A DNA stretch of 64,000 nt from Chitinophagaceae bacterium. Lineage in GTDB: Bacteria; Bacteroidota; Bacteroidia; Chitinophagales; UBA10324. The position numbers were made by a program, and so were the translations under genes. Position 1 is the first letter of the stretch, and the number at the start of each line of letters is the position of its first letter. The notes beneath the pieces were generated by a model. It had not been told where the DNA came from and made no database searches. It saw only the letters and a list, made by a program, of their open reading frames with translations. The DNA lies in assembly GCA_016704325.1 (NCBI GenBank), contig JADJAG010000001.1, positions 496,001-560,000 on the forward strand. The letters run 5' to 3'. Of the stretch, positions 44,093 through 52,902 are shown piece by piece.

Positions 44093-45178
44093 ATGCATTT
44101 GAATTCAGCCAAAATTTCGATTCGTTATTTTTTAAGCCTTCTGCCGGGCACATTGGTTGTAGCCGGCAATCTTGCCGGTGGGTGGTGGACAATGGCCAAT
44201 GTTCTATTTACCATGGTATTATTAATCGCATTCGAGAATTTTTCCCGAGAACAAAAGCAACCACCGGAAATTACAGATGGAACTGTTCCTGATATTATTC
44301 TTGCACTACACGTCGTCCTTCATACGGCTTCGGTTTTCACTTTACTTTATGCCGTACATACCGGCATTCTCACCGGCATTTTCATCTGGATAGCTTCCAT
44401 ATCTACAGGTATCAGCAGTGGCATAGAAGGAATTAACAGTGCCCATGAATTGATTCACCGTAAAAAATGGGTTGCCCGTTTGGGTGGAATCTGGAACTTG
44501 CTCCTTGTTAACTATGCTCATTTTTACATCGAACATATCAGAGGTCATCATCGTTTCATCGGCACAAACCGCGATCCGGCTACTGCGCGTTATGGAGAAT
44601 CTTTCTATCAATTCTTTTTGCGTACCGTTCCTGCACAATTTAAGAGCGCAATGGCACTGGAGGCTGAAAGACTTCGAAAATCAGGAATTAGCATTTTTAG
44701 TCCGCATAATATTATGCTTCGTTTGATCCTGATTCAATTGGCTATTTGCATGATCGTTTTTGTAATCACAGGAGGTATCGGACTTTTCGTTTACCTCAAC
44801 CAAAGCATCGTAGCCTTTTTCTTGCTTGAATATGTCAATTACATTGAACACTATGGATTGCAGCGTAATGAAGGAGAGAAAGTAAATGTGACTCACAGCT
44901 GGCAGTGCGATCTGCCCATCAGCAGGTTTGCGCTCATTGAATTGTCACGCCATTCCGATCATCACCTTACGGCTTCCAGGCCATATTACCAACTCATCAG
45001 CCATGAAGAAAGTCCGGTGTTGCCCTCCGGTTACTTCGGATCTTTTTACTGGGCACTGATTCCGCCGGTATGGTTCAAAAAGGTGAACCCGGTGCTGGAT
45101 GCTTTTTTAGAAAATAAAAAGATGATAGCAATACAGCAAAAGAAAACACAGCGCATGGATAAGAACTCCTTTCAATGA
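44093..45178 (+). CDS. alkB: alkane 1-monooxygenase (AlkB) family, integral-membrane di-iron hydroxylase
   Basis: 361 residues, six membrane segments. The histidine boxes of AlkB are all present: HELIH 118-122, EHIRGHH 147-153, RHSDHH 286-291, plus the AlkB-specific NYIEHYG at 249-255. Such enzymes hydroxylate medium-chain alkanes or related alkyl chains at the terminal carbon using O2 and electrons from rubredoxin. No rubredoxin gene is adjacent. In Bacteroidota the physiological substrate is not always an alkane; fatty-chain hydroxylation is an alternative. Confidence 0.93.
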   Translation: MHLNSAKISIRYFLSLLPGTLVVAGNLAGGWWTMANVLFTMVLLIAFENFSREQKQPPEITDGTVPDIILALHVVLHTASVFTLLYAVHTGILTGIFIWIASISTGISSGIEGINSAHELIHRKKWVARLGGIWNLLLVNYAHFYIEHIRGHHRFIGTNRDPATARYGESFYQFFLRTVPAQFKSAMALEAERLRKSGISIFSPHNIMLRLILIQLAICMIVFVITGGIGLFVYLNQSIVAFFLLEYVNYIEHYGLQRNEGEKVNVTHSWQCDLPISRFALIELSRHSDHHLTASRPYYQLISHEESPVLPSGYFGSFYWALIPPVWFKKVNPVLDAFLENKKMIAIQQKKTQRMDKNSFQ

Positions 45179-45317
45179 TTAGATAAAAATCAAATGCCTA
45201 AAACCTTTTTGTTACGTGTTATGAGTCTGGCATTCTTGATTTTTCATATCGAAATCGATACATCCATCATGCATTGCCTTATTGCAAAATTCAATCGATA
45301 AAAACTTGTCTTGTTCT

Positions 45318-46070
45318 ATGAAGATGCTTTTATACATTCTTTTCCTGCTTCCCTTTTTTGTTCTAGCTCAGCCGGCACAGGTAGCCAAACTAACAAGTGA
45401 AGCTAAAGCCCTGGAACAACAGTTAGATGAGGAAGGAGCACTGCAGCGTTACCTGGAGGTTTTAAAGCTTGATCCAAATAATTTTGATGCTACCTGGAAT
45501 ACCAGTTTCCTCTATGCAAAAATCGGCAACAGGCAAATAGATATACCCACGAAGTCAAAGTATTTCAACACAGCAAAGGATTATGCAGCCAAAGCGCTGC
45601 AACTCAATCCTAAAAATGCCGATGCAAACTATGCAATGGCTGTAGCCCTGGGACGCATGGCACTTATTGCCCCACCAAAAGAAAAAGTGGCAGCCTCCCG
45701 CGATATCAAGAAGTACGCAGAACTTGCTATTCAGTACAATCCTGCCCATTCAGGTGCCTTCCATGTGCTTGGCTTGTGGAATTATGAAGTAGCCTCTCTC
45801 AATTTCGCGGAGCGGTCTGCTGCCAAATATCTTTTTGGTGGCGTACCTTCCGGAAGTATGGATGAGGCAATCATGAATTATGTACAGGCAATTAAACTGG
45901 CTCCCGGTTACATCCTTTATTACCTTGATTTGGCAAAGGCATTGGCTGCCAAAAACAATAAAGACCAAGCCATCAGGACTTTACAGAAAGCTCAAACACT
46001 TCCCATAAAAACAGAAGATGACCCTGCTTACCTTACACAATGCAAAACATTATTGGATCAGCTAAAATAA
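45318..46070 (+). CDS. TPR-repeat periplasmic protein
   Basis: 250 residues from ATG 45318, where the signal peptide (MKMLLYILFLLPFFVLAQ) begins; upstream TTG at 45282 is unlikely. Tetratricopeptide-like helices cover most of the mature protein (EQQLDEEGALQRYLEVLKLDPNN, AAKALQLNPKNADANYAMAVALGRM, DEAIMNYVQAIKLAPGYI). It is probably a protein-interaction scaffold in the periplasm. Partner unknown. Confidence 0.85.
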   Translation: MKMLLYILFLLPFFVLAQPAQVAKLTSEAKALEQQLDEEGALQRYLEVLKLDPNNFDATWNTSFLYAKIGNRQIDIPTKSKYFNTAKDYAAKALQLNPKNADANYAMAVALGRMALIAPPKEKVAASRDIKKYAELAIQYNPAHSGAFHVLGLWNYEVASLNFAERSAAKYLFGGVPSGSMDEAIMNYVQAIKLAPGYILYYLDLAKALAAKNNKDQAIRTLQKAQTLPIKTEDDPAYLTQCKTLLDQLK

Positions 46071-46141
46071 TTAATGAATTTTTTAGCATTCCCGTGAGAA
46101 GCACGGCAGCACCCTTGTTTTCGGATAAACCATTTGCCAAG

Positions 46142-46313
46142 GGTGTACGACAAATTAGAAATTGAATATTGAGTGTTGAATGTGTGCCTAAAGCAGAGTA
46201 GTGATTACAGAATATCAAGTGATCGGCTTCGCCGCAGCAATTTAACCATTTAGCAATTTAACAATTTAAACCACCAACCATTGCTTGACAAGATGAACGA
46301 ATTGTCGTACACC
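46142..46313 (-). mobile_element. MITE-like element, copy D, with perfect 10-bp target duplication
   Basis: 172 bases, the cleanest copy. Terminal inverted repeats GGTGTACGACAA (left) and TTGTCGTACACC (right) are perfect over 12 bp. Both flanks are ATTTGCCAAG (46132-46141 and 46314-46323). The interior has the core GTGATCGGCTTCGCCGCAGC, 'atttagc' units and GACAAGATGAACGAA near the right end. Orientation is opposite to copies A and B. No open frame. Confidence 0.85.
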
Positions 46314-46368
46314 ATTTGCCAAGTAAGGTTTTACAGGTCTGCTGCTTAGTATTATCTTGCAAAAATCC

Positions 46369-47688
46369 ATGAGAACAGAAGGCTTACTGATAACTATTTT
46401 GATGTTTTGCTGCTGCGTGAACAATGTATGTTCACAAGGCAACTCACTTCTCTGGAAGATATCCGGTAATGGATTGCCCTCACCCTCCTATCTCTATGGT
46501 ACGATGCACACTACGGATGCGCGCGTGTTTAAACTTGCGGATTCTGTTTTGATGGCCTTTGAATCCTGCGACCTTTTTGTAATGGAAGTAATTATTGATG
46601 ACGCTTCCAAACTCAATATCCTGCAGGGATTATATATGGATACGAGTTATTCATTGAAGAAGCTACTCAGCCCTATGCAATATGATTCCGTTGATCAATA
46701 TTGTCGGAAGAATACAGGACAGAGCATCAAGAATTTCGAACGACTGAAACCGGTTTATACTGCAGCCATTCTTTCACAATCAGTTTATTCACGACCAGAT
46801 ACGGCAACTAATGCCCAGCAATATTTCCTTGATGAATATTTTCAACGACAAGCTATGAGCCAGCAAAAGAAAGTGCAGGGCCTGGAAACCATTGCAGAAC
46901 AGATGCTGGTATTTGATGTACTCAGCTATCCGCACCAGGCTGAATTGCTCATGCAAACAATTCGCAAAACTGAAAACGACACCAGGGGTTACGATCAAAT
47001 GGTCCGCTACTATCTCGATAACGACCTCGTGAAGATGATGTCTTTTGAAAATGATTTCTCATTACCAGATTCACTGTATGATGGATTGATAACCGCAAGA
47101 AATCGCAGGATGGCCGATCGTATGGATACGTTTATGCACAGGCAATCCGCCTTTGTTGCAGTTGGTGCCGGCCATTTAGGTGAGGAGGAAGGCATTGTTA
47201 ACCTCTTGCGCGACAAAGGGTATACCGTTTTGCCGGTATTGCCAACCTATCATAACTATCTTGCCAATGGGTGGTATCGTAAAACCGCAGCTAAGGATCA
47301 GTTCAAAGCAGATTTTCCTGAAGTACCTTTAGTAAGCACCGAACAGCTTCCTATCGGAACAGTGCAACGTTATTCATCAACTGCTGCTCCTTACCCAACG
47401 GAACAACAGGATTTTTCAGTCTATGCAGGAAAAGGAACTATCGACAGTCTATTGCGCCCGGTTCTGCAACATCATTTCAAAATGAATGTACCTGAAAATG
47501 CAATCAGCACCCAATCGATCTCGGATAACCATTTGCAGTTAATACTGGAAACTACTGATGGGCGACATTGTGCAGTACATTGTTTTGAAAAAGATAACCA
47601 TGTCTACATCATGCTCTATACTTATAAAAGAAAGTTGAATAAAGAATTCAGAAACAGGTTTTTCGGATCGATGCAAATTCTGTTATAA
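46369..47688 (+). CDS. TraB/GumN family protein
   Basis: 439 residues from ATG 46369 (an in-frame TTG at 46357 is less likely). Signal peptide 1-24. The TraB/GumN signature LLWKISGNGLPSPSYLYGTMH is at about 29-49, and the C-terminal GAGHLGEEEGIVNLLRDKGY closes the domain, which has conserved Glu/His residues thought to act as a metallopeptidase-like site. A further C-terminal part (330-439) is not recognised. The stop overlaps the next start by one base (TAATG), so translation is coupled to the Sua5 gene. Confidence 0.85.
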   Translation: MRTEGLLITILMFCCCVNNVCSQGNSLLWKISGNGLPSPSYLYGTMHTTDARVFKLADSVLMAFESCDLFVMEVIIDDASKLNILQGLYMDTSYSLKKLLSPMQYDSVDQYCRKNTGQSIKNFERLKPVYTAAILSQSVYSRPDTATNAQQYFLDEYFQRQAMSQQKKVQGLETIAEQMLVFDVLSYPHQAELLMQTIRKTENDTRGYDQMVRYYLDNDLVKMMSFENDFSLPDSLYDGLITARNRRMADRMDTFMHRQSAFVAVGAGHLGEEEGIVNLLRDKGYTVLPVLPTYHNYLANGWYRKTAAKDQFKADFPEVPLVSTEQLPIGTVQRYSSTAAPYPTEQQDFSVYAGKGTIDSLLRPVLQHHFKMNVPENAISTQSISDNHLQLILETTDGRHCAVHCFEKDNHVYIMLYTYKRKLNKEFRNRFFGSMQILL

Positions 47689-48674
47689 TGTTGATCAATA
47701 CAGATCAGGCTGCAGACTTATTGTTGAATGGTGAGGTGATAGCTGTTCCGACAGAAACAGTATATGGTTTAGCAGCTGTCGCAACAAACCCCGAAGCAAT
47801 TGCAAAAATATTCGATATAAAAAAAAGACCGGCAGATAATCCGCTGATCTGTCACTTCTATGATATCGAACAAATAAGAGCCTATGTAACAACAATGCCT
47901 GCAAACACCCTTAATTTGCTCCACCAGTTTGCACCCGGACCCATTAGTTTCATGCTAGATCTCAATGAAACTTCGCCGTTGCGATTTGCCACTTGTGGGA
48001 GTCAACAGGTAATTGCACGCATTCCAAATCATCCTCTTTTCCTTTCCATTATAAAAAAGTGCGGATTGCCCGTTGCTGCACCTAGTGCGAATACGTCAGG
48101 AAGGGTATCCCCTACCAGTGCAGAAATGGTTGCAGCTGATCTTGGAACTAAAATTCCAGGAATCGTAGATGGTGGCCAATGTACAATTGGCATTGAATCA
48201 ACTATAGTAGATGCCCGTGCCACAGAAAGCATTCAAATACTTCGACCCGGATTTATTGCGGCCAATGAAATCAGGAAGGTACTTCCCCATATTGAAATCA
48301 TTTCTAATGGTCTTAAGAATGAATTCATTACTCCGGGATCCAGATACCGCCATTACGCTCCCCATACACCGGTTGCCATCATCAAGCAGATTGATGAAGT
48401 TTTGGCATTTCCCGGCTGTGCGCTTTTTCTAACTTTGGAGGCCCTGCAATCGATCCCAAGAAATCACCTCAAAACATTCACAGAACAACGGATTGAATTG
48501 ATCAGCATCGGTAGCCTGTCATCCATCGAAAATATAGCCAGAAGCTTTTACAGGTTGATTTCGTCTGTTGACCAGTTGCATGTTAAAAAGGCTTTTTTCC
48601 TGGCCACTGACTTTGGTGACACCTCTCTTGGACGTGCTCTTCAAAACAGGGTTGACAAAATTTCCGGAGGCTGA
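47688..48674 (+). CDS. L-threonylcarbamoyladenylate synthase (Sua5/YrdC)
   Basis: 328 residues: a YrdC domain (1-about 205; VPTETVYGLAA, KKRPADNPL, APSANTSG, STIVDA and LRPG are the usual motifs) plus the C-terminal Sua5 domain (SRYRHYAPHTPV). It makes threonylcarbamoyl-AMP from Thr, bicarbonate and ATP for t6A37 of ANN-decoding tRNAs. The two-domain form is Sua5 rather than TsaC. It overlaps the TraB gene by one base. Confidence 0.93.
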   Translation: MLINTDQAADLLLNGEVIAVPTETVYGLAAVATNPEAIAKIFDIKKRPADNPLICHFYDIEQIRAYVTTMPANTLNLLHQFAPGPISFMLDLNETSPLRFATCGSQQVIARIPNHPLFLSIIKKCGLPVAAPSANTSGRVSPTSAEMVAADLGTKIPGIVDGGQCTIGIESTIVDARATESIQILRPGFIAANEIRKVLPHIEIISNGLKNEFITPGSRYRHYAPHTPVAIIKQIDEVLAFPGCALFLTLEALQSIPRNHLKTFTEQRIELISIGSLSSIENIARSFYRLISSVDQLHVKKAFFLATDFGDTSLGRALQNRVDKISGG

Positions 48675-48712
48675 ATCCGGTATTCGTTTTCAGCACTGCT
48701 GACTTCATCTTA

Positions 48713-49492
48713 ATGACTATTAAACATTCATTATTCTTTTGGCTGTTACTGTTCGCAGCAGACGCTCTCCTTACAGGAAGCTCTGCGAATGCTCAGGTCG
48801 TGAATATTGAAAGCGAAAGGCTCAAAGCAGATTCCAATGGCGTGTATGGATCACTTGGTGGTGATTTTGAGCTTACTTCCAATACAAAAACTGTGGTGGT
48901 TTTTGATGCCACGGCCCAACTGGAATACAAGCAAGACAGTAACCTGTACCTGTTACTTGGAAACTATGGATTTGTAAGTGGCGACAAAGAGGCTTTTGCC
49001 AATAATGCATTTATACACCTCCGTTACAACCGAAAAATAACGACACTCCTTCGGTGGGAAGTCTTTACACAATTACAGTTTAATGAGGTGTCAAAAATCA
49101 ACTTGCGGTACCTGTTGGGAACAGGCCCCCGTTTCAAGCTGGTTGACAAAGAAAAACTGAAAATCTATGCAGCTTCACTTGCCATGTTTGAGTATGAGGA
49201 AGATGACACTACAGAGAATGCTTTTCACCGCGATGTAAGAAGCAGCAGCTATCTGACCTTTACCTTTGTACCGATTCAAAATTTGCGCATCATCAGCACC
49301 ACCTATTATCAGCCCTTGTATAATGAGCTGAGTGATTTCAGATTGATGAACCAGGAATCTGTTGAAATCAGCATCTCCGGAAGATTCAAGCTGGAACCTG
49401 CTTTCAATTACTTATTTGATAGCCGGCCCGTTAGCGGTGTTCCAAAGGTTAATTACTCATTTAAAATGGGATTGGAGTATCATTTTAATTAA
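48713..49492 (+). CDS. DUF481 family outer-membrane protein
   Basis: 259 residues with a signal peptide (1-27, ending SANAQ). The body alternates short beta-strands, with RYNRKITTLLRWEVFTQLQFNEVSKINLRYLLGTG (split) and the closing SFKMGLEYHFN, which is a barrel-type C-terminus with a final aromatic. DUF481 proteins are small outer-membrane barrels of unknown transport role. Confidence 0.85.
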   Translation: MTIKHSLFFWLLLFAADALLTGSSANAQVVNIESERLKADSNGVYGSLGGDFELTSNTKTVVVFDATAQLEYKQDSNLYLLLGNYGFVSGDKEAFANNAFIHLRYNRKITTLLRWEVFTQLQFNEVSKINLRYLLGTGPRFKLVDKEKLKIYAASLAMFEYEEDDTTENAFHRDVRSSSYLTFTFVPIQNLRIISTTYYQPLYNELSDFRLMNQESVEISISGRFKLEPAFNYLFDSRPVSGVPKVNYSFKMGLEYHFN

Positions 49493-49560
49493 TTGCCTGG
49501 TAAGGTGTTGTGTTGACATTGTATTTCTCTGGTAGTAAATCTGCCATTTTGTAGCCTGGG

Positions 49561-50460
49561 CTTAAAGCCTTGCGCACTCGTCCCACCACTCGTAGATTGT
49601 ATTCGTTTGAAGAGAAATTGCTCTGAGTGGGTGCACGAGGGCTCCCGATTCGTGCCACCACTATTTGTTCGTACTCTATGATTTTGCGAGAGTCTTTGAG
49701 TGGTGGAACGAATATCAGGCTATGTCGTAACCTATTCTTAAAGCCTGCACGCACTCGTGCCACCACCAGGAGATTGTAGTGGATTGAAGAGAGTTTGTTT
49801 TGAGTGGGGGCACGAGGGCTCCCGATTCGTGCCACCACTATTTGTTTGCACTCTATGATTTTGCGAGAGTCGTTGAGTGGTGGAACGAATAGGAGACCAT
49901 GCAGCAGTTATTTTCTAGCTTTTGCTTAAAGCCTGCGCGCACTCGTGCCACCACCCGGAGATTGTATTAGTTTGAAGAGAAATTGCTCTGAGTGAGGGCA
50001 CGAGGGCTCCCGATTCGTGCCACCACTATTTGTTTGCACTCTATGATTTTACGAGAGTCTTTGAGTGGTGGAACGAATAGGAGACCATGCAGCAGTTATT
50101 TTCTAGCTTTTGCTTAAAGCCTGCGCGCACTCGTGCCACCACCAGGAGATTGTATTAGTTTGAAGAGAAATTGCTTTGAGTGGGGGCACGAGGGCTCCCC
50201 GATTCGTGCCACCACTATTGTTTGTACACTATGGATTTTACGAGAGTCTCTGAGTGGTGGAACGAATATCAGACTATGTTGTAACCTATTCTTAAAGCCT
50301 GCGCGCACTCGTGCCACCACCAGGAGATTGTAGTGGATTGAAGAGAGTTTGTTTTGAGTGGGGGCACGAGAGCTTTCCGATTCGTGCCACCACTATTTAT
50401 TCGAAATCCATGATTCTGCGAAAGTCTTTGAGTGGTGGAACGAATATCAGACAATATCGT
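49561..50460. repeat. tandem array of five ~176-188-bp units, each with two large hairpins
   Basis: Units begin CTTAAAGCCTGCGCGCACTCG at 49561, 49737, 49925, 50113 and 50291 (spacing 176, 188, 188, 178; the last ends near 50460). In each unit a 13-14 base motif of the form YTCGTGCCACCAC occurs four times, alternately direct and inverted: ACTCGTGCCACCAC, GTGGGGGCACGAG, ATTCGTGCCACCAC and GTGGTGGAACGAAT. So each unit can fold into two hairpins with stems of about 13-15 bp and loops of 35-40 bases. Two spacer types alternate: 'atcaggctatgtcgtaacc' and 'aggagaccatgcagcag'. Open frames across it (repeats of VVARIGSPRAPTQ) are not genes. Confidence 0.85.
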
Positions 50461-50516
50461 AGCTCGAATAACTTGCAATGCAGCAACCTTCAAACTTGAA
50501 ACTAAAAGCAGGATTT

Positions 50517-50753
50517 TCATCCGATACTAAATAGCTGTTGTTCTATATATGGCTGTAATGATTCAATTATTTTTCTCCTCATTGCATTATCCCGCTCCTT
50601 TCTGAAATCAGAAAACAGTCGCCATGACATTCCAATCCTGTTATGTTCCTTATCCCAGAATCCTTCTTGTTTTGTTCCGTCTAAAGAAGGAACATATGCG
50701 ACAACCAGCCTGATCAGCTCTCCCTGATGAATAAATAATATAGTGATCCTCAT
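50517..50753 (-). CDS. small hypothetical protein
   Basis: 78 residues, ATG start, between the tandem array and a tRNA gene. No known domain. The C-terminal half (FSDFRKERDNAMRRKIIESLQPYI, split) is a basic amphipathic helix, and the N-terminal part is beta-like. It may be real because it looks like a protein rather than repeat translation. A gene fragment is equally possible. Confidence 0.4.
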   Translation of the reverse strand: MRITILFIHQGELIRLVVAYVPSLDGTKQEGFWDKEHNRIGMSWRLFSDFRKERDNAMRRKIIESLQPYIEQQLFSIG

Positions 50754-50806
50754 CTTACCAATACTGAACTGTTCCAGCTTGAAACTGCGGCTACTGTTTT
50801 AGCAGG

Positions 50807-50879
50807 TGATCTCGGTTGGAATCGAACCAACGACCCACAGCTTAGAAGGCTGTTGCTCTATCCCCTGAGCTACGAGACC
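50807..50879 (-). tRNA. tRNA-Arg (UCU)
   Basis: Read on the minus strand from 50879. The 7-bp acceptor stem GGTCTCG/CGAGATC has one G-U pair. The D arm is GCTC...GAGC, the anticodon stem ACAGC/GCTGT carries the loop CTTCTAA with anticodon TCT, and the T arm is GTTGG-TTCGATT-CCAAC. Discriminator A. Length 73. The CCA end is not fully encoded (ACC then T). Confidence 0.95.
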
Positions 50880-51015
50880 GAATCAAATTATTCGATAATT
50901 GCTGTCCACAGGCTATTAGTAACTCCCTCCATTAATTCAACAAACCCGATGACAGCGGCGCAAAGATAAAGAAAAAGAAAAGTGAACATTACATTTGTGT
51001 CAATGCCGCCAACTT

Positions 51016-51696
51016 ATGAGTAAAATTGAAGTTCAAATTGAAGAAAGCTGGAAACAATTGATGGCCCCGGAATTTCAGCAGCCATACTTTGCGGCACTAC
51101 GGGAGTTTCTTCTACAGGAAAAAGCTGCCGGCCAGGTTATTTACCCTCCCGGCCATCAGATTTTCAATGCTTTTAACCTCTGTCCATTCGCGGCTGTAAA
51201 GGCTGTAATCATAGGACAGGACCCTTACCATGGGCCAGGTCAGGCACATGGACTTTGCTTCTCCGTTGCAGATGGAATTCCTCCACCTCCATCACTTGTA
51301 AACATCTTTAAAGAGCTAAAAACAGACCTTGATATCCCCATCTCTACTTCTGGCAATCTCACCAAATGGGCAGAGCAAGGCGTATTACTGTTAAATGCTT
51401 TGCTTACCGTGAGAGCAAATCAGCCGGCGTCGCATCATGATAAAGGATGGGAACAATTTACAGATGCCGTTATACAAACCATCTCCAAACACGGGCGAGG
51501 AATTATTTTTCTTTTATGGGGGAAATATGCTCAACAAAAGGAAACATTGATAGATGCCGGGAAACATCATATTCTGAAAGCAGCCCACCCTTCGCCATTT
51601 TCAGTAAACAAATTCTTTGGATGCAGGCATTTCTCAAAAACCAATGCATTGCTGCTGAAAGAAGGCAGGAAACCTATTGACTGGAGCATACCATAA
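51016..51696 (+). CDS. ung: uracil-DNA glycosylase
   Basis: 226 residues from ATG 51016; seven codons upstream (TTG at 50995) are open but less likely. The catalytic GQDPYH is at 67-72 (Asp69 activates the water), and HPSPFS with His191 is at 191-196. It removes uracil from DNA. Family 1 UNG. Confidence 0.95.
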   Translation: MSKIEVQIEESWKQLMAPEFQQPYFAALREFLLQEKAAGQVIYPPGHQIFNAFNLCPFAAVKAVIIGQDPYHGPGQAHGLCFSVADGIPPPPSLVNIFKELKTDLDIPISTSGNLTKWAEQGVLLLNALLTVRANQPASHHDKGWEQFTDAVIQTISKHGRGIIFLLWGKYAQQKETLIDAGKHHILKAAHPSPFSVNKFFGCRHFSKTNALLLKEGRKPIDWSIP

Positions 51697-51732
51697 ACAA
51701 CTTCACTCCTATAAGCTGATGGTATTCCCTGC

Positions 51733-52539
51733 TTACCGGTAAACAATTTTTGCCCGATTCCACAATGCATCCATTTCTGAAAGGCTCATTTCTTTTAAGG
51801 ATCTTTTTTCTTCCAGCGCAAACTCTTCCATCAGTTTAAAACGTGCAATGAACTTCTTATTCGTTTTCTCCAATGCAGCTTCTGGATCTAATTCCAAAAA
51901 CCTGGAATAATTGATTAATGAAAACATTACATCGCCAAACTCCTGCCCCATTTTTTCTTTTTGTTCCGGTGTAGGCGCATCTTCAACAGTGTATTGGCGC
52001 AACTCCTCAAGCTCCTCTTCAACCTTTTTCCATACATCCGCCTTATTTTCCCATTCGAAGCCAACCTGCTTCGCTTTGTCCTGGATACGATAAGCTTTTA
52101 CCACAGCCGGCAATGATGCAGGCACGCCCTCCAGTACAGACTTCTTTCTTTCCTTCATCTTAATTTGTTCCCAATTGTGCTTCACATCGGCTTCTGAGGT
52201 AACTTGAACCAGCTTACCTCCGTTTTCCGGATCTCCATAAATATGCGGATGGCGACGAATCAATTTATCACAAAGTGTATTGATCACGTCGGAAATATTA
52301 AACGCTTCCTGCTCTTCAGCAATCTTTGAATAAAAAACCATATGCAGCAAAACATCACCGATTTCTTCTTTCAACAATTTCATATCCTTCTTGTCAATAG
52401 CATCTGCGAGTTCATAGGTCTCCTCTATGGTAAGTAGTCGCAGCGTTTCAATTGTTTGCTTTCGATCCCACGGACATTGTTCACGCAATTCATTCATGAT
52501 GTGCAGTAGCCGGTCAAAAGCAACTTGTGCAGGGCTCAT
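51733..52539 (-). CDS. mazG: nucleoside triphosphate pyrophosphohydrolase MazG
   Basis: 268 residues with two MazG domains. The first has the metal motif EETYE (from about 37) and EIGDVLLH (about 59-66). The second has EEELEEL and EFGDVMFSLINYSRFL. It hydrolyses NTPs to NMPs plus PPi and clears damaged nucleotides. The gene is convergent with ung. Confidence 0.93.
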   Translation of the reverse strand: MSPAQVAFDRLLHIMNELREQCPWDRKQTIETLRLLTIEETYELADAIDKKDMKLLKEEIGDVLLHMVFYSKIAEEQEAFNISDVINTLCDKLIRRHPHIYGDPENGGKLVQVTSEADVKHNWEQIKMKERKKSVLEGVPASLPAVVKAYRIQDKAKQVGFEWENKADVWKKVEEELEELRQYTVEDAPTPEQKEKMGQEFGDVMFSLINYSRFLELDPEAALEKTNKKFIARFKLMEEFALEEKRSLKEMSLSEMDALWNRAKIVYR

Positions 52540-52597
52540 ATCAATCAGTTTAGAGGGGCGATATTACGAAATAGTTATGCTGCCTAAAAGGATTGAA

Positions 52598-52645
52598 GGG
52601 GTTTAAGACATATCGTTTAGCTTGTTAAGCAATGGTTAGGTCCCG
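52598..52645 (+). mobile_element. fragment of MITE-like end
   Basis: GGGTTTAAGACATATCGTTT followed by AGCTTGTTAAGCAATGGTTAGG matches, with changes, the start of copies A and B. It is directly followed by the reversed copy E, so the two end segments face each other. Confidence 0.5.
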
Positions 52646-52654
52646 CCAGCCATG

Positions 52655-52844
52655 CAATTTCAATTGAATATTGAATATTGAGTGTTGAAAAATGTGTATT
52701 AAGTATTTGAGTATTGGAGTAAAGTAGATTAGGGATTACAGAATTGCAAGTGATCGGCTTCGCCGCAACCATTTAACAATTTAGCAATTTAACCATTTAA
52801 CCCACCAACCATTCCTTGACAAGATGAACGAATTGCCGTACACC
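52655..52844 (-). mobile_element. MITE-like element, copy E
   Basis: It reads 'ttgaatattgagtgttga', tandem 'gtattgag' units, the core GTGATCGGCTTCGCCGC, 'atttaacaatttagc' units, GACAAGATGAACGAATT and the right end GCCGTACACC ending at 52844. The left end is degenerate. It ends 39 bases before the prfC -7 box. It makes up most of the 363-base gap between mazG and prfC. Confidence 0.7.
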
Positions 52845-52882
52845 TGGCAAAATCTCACCTGTGTAAAAAACTATTGTTTGAA

Positions 52883-52890
52883 TACCTTTG
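52883..52890 (+). promoter_or_regulatory. Bacteroidota -7 box of prfC
   Basis: TACCTTTG, 13 bases before the ATG at 52903. It argues against using the TTG at 52888 as the start. Confidence 0.45.
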
Positions 52891-52902
52891 CAGCCGAGCA
52901 AT

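Noticed and set aside
49561..50460. CRISPR array
   Set aside because: Units are about 180 bases, spacers are repeated rather than unique, and no cas gene is present. A tandem array with hairpins fits better.
49485..50520. Open frames with repeated VVARIGSPRAPTQ or MVARVRAGFKNRLQHS
   Set aside because: They are translations of the tandem DNA repeat. The repeated DNA has strand-alternating symmetry, and the frames lie on both strands without start signals.
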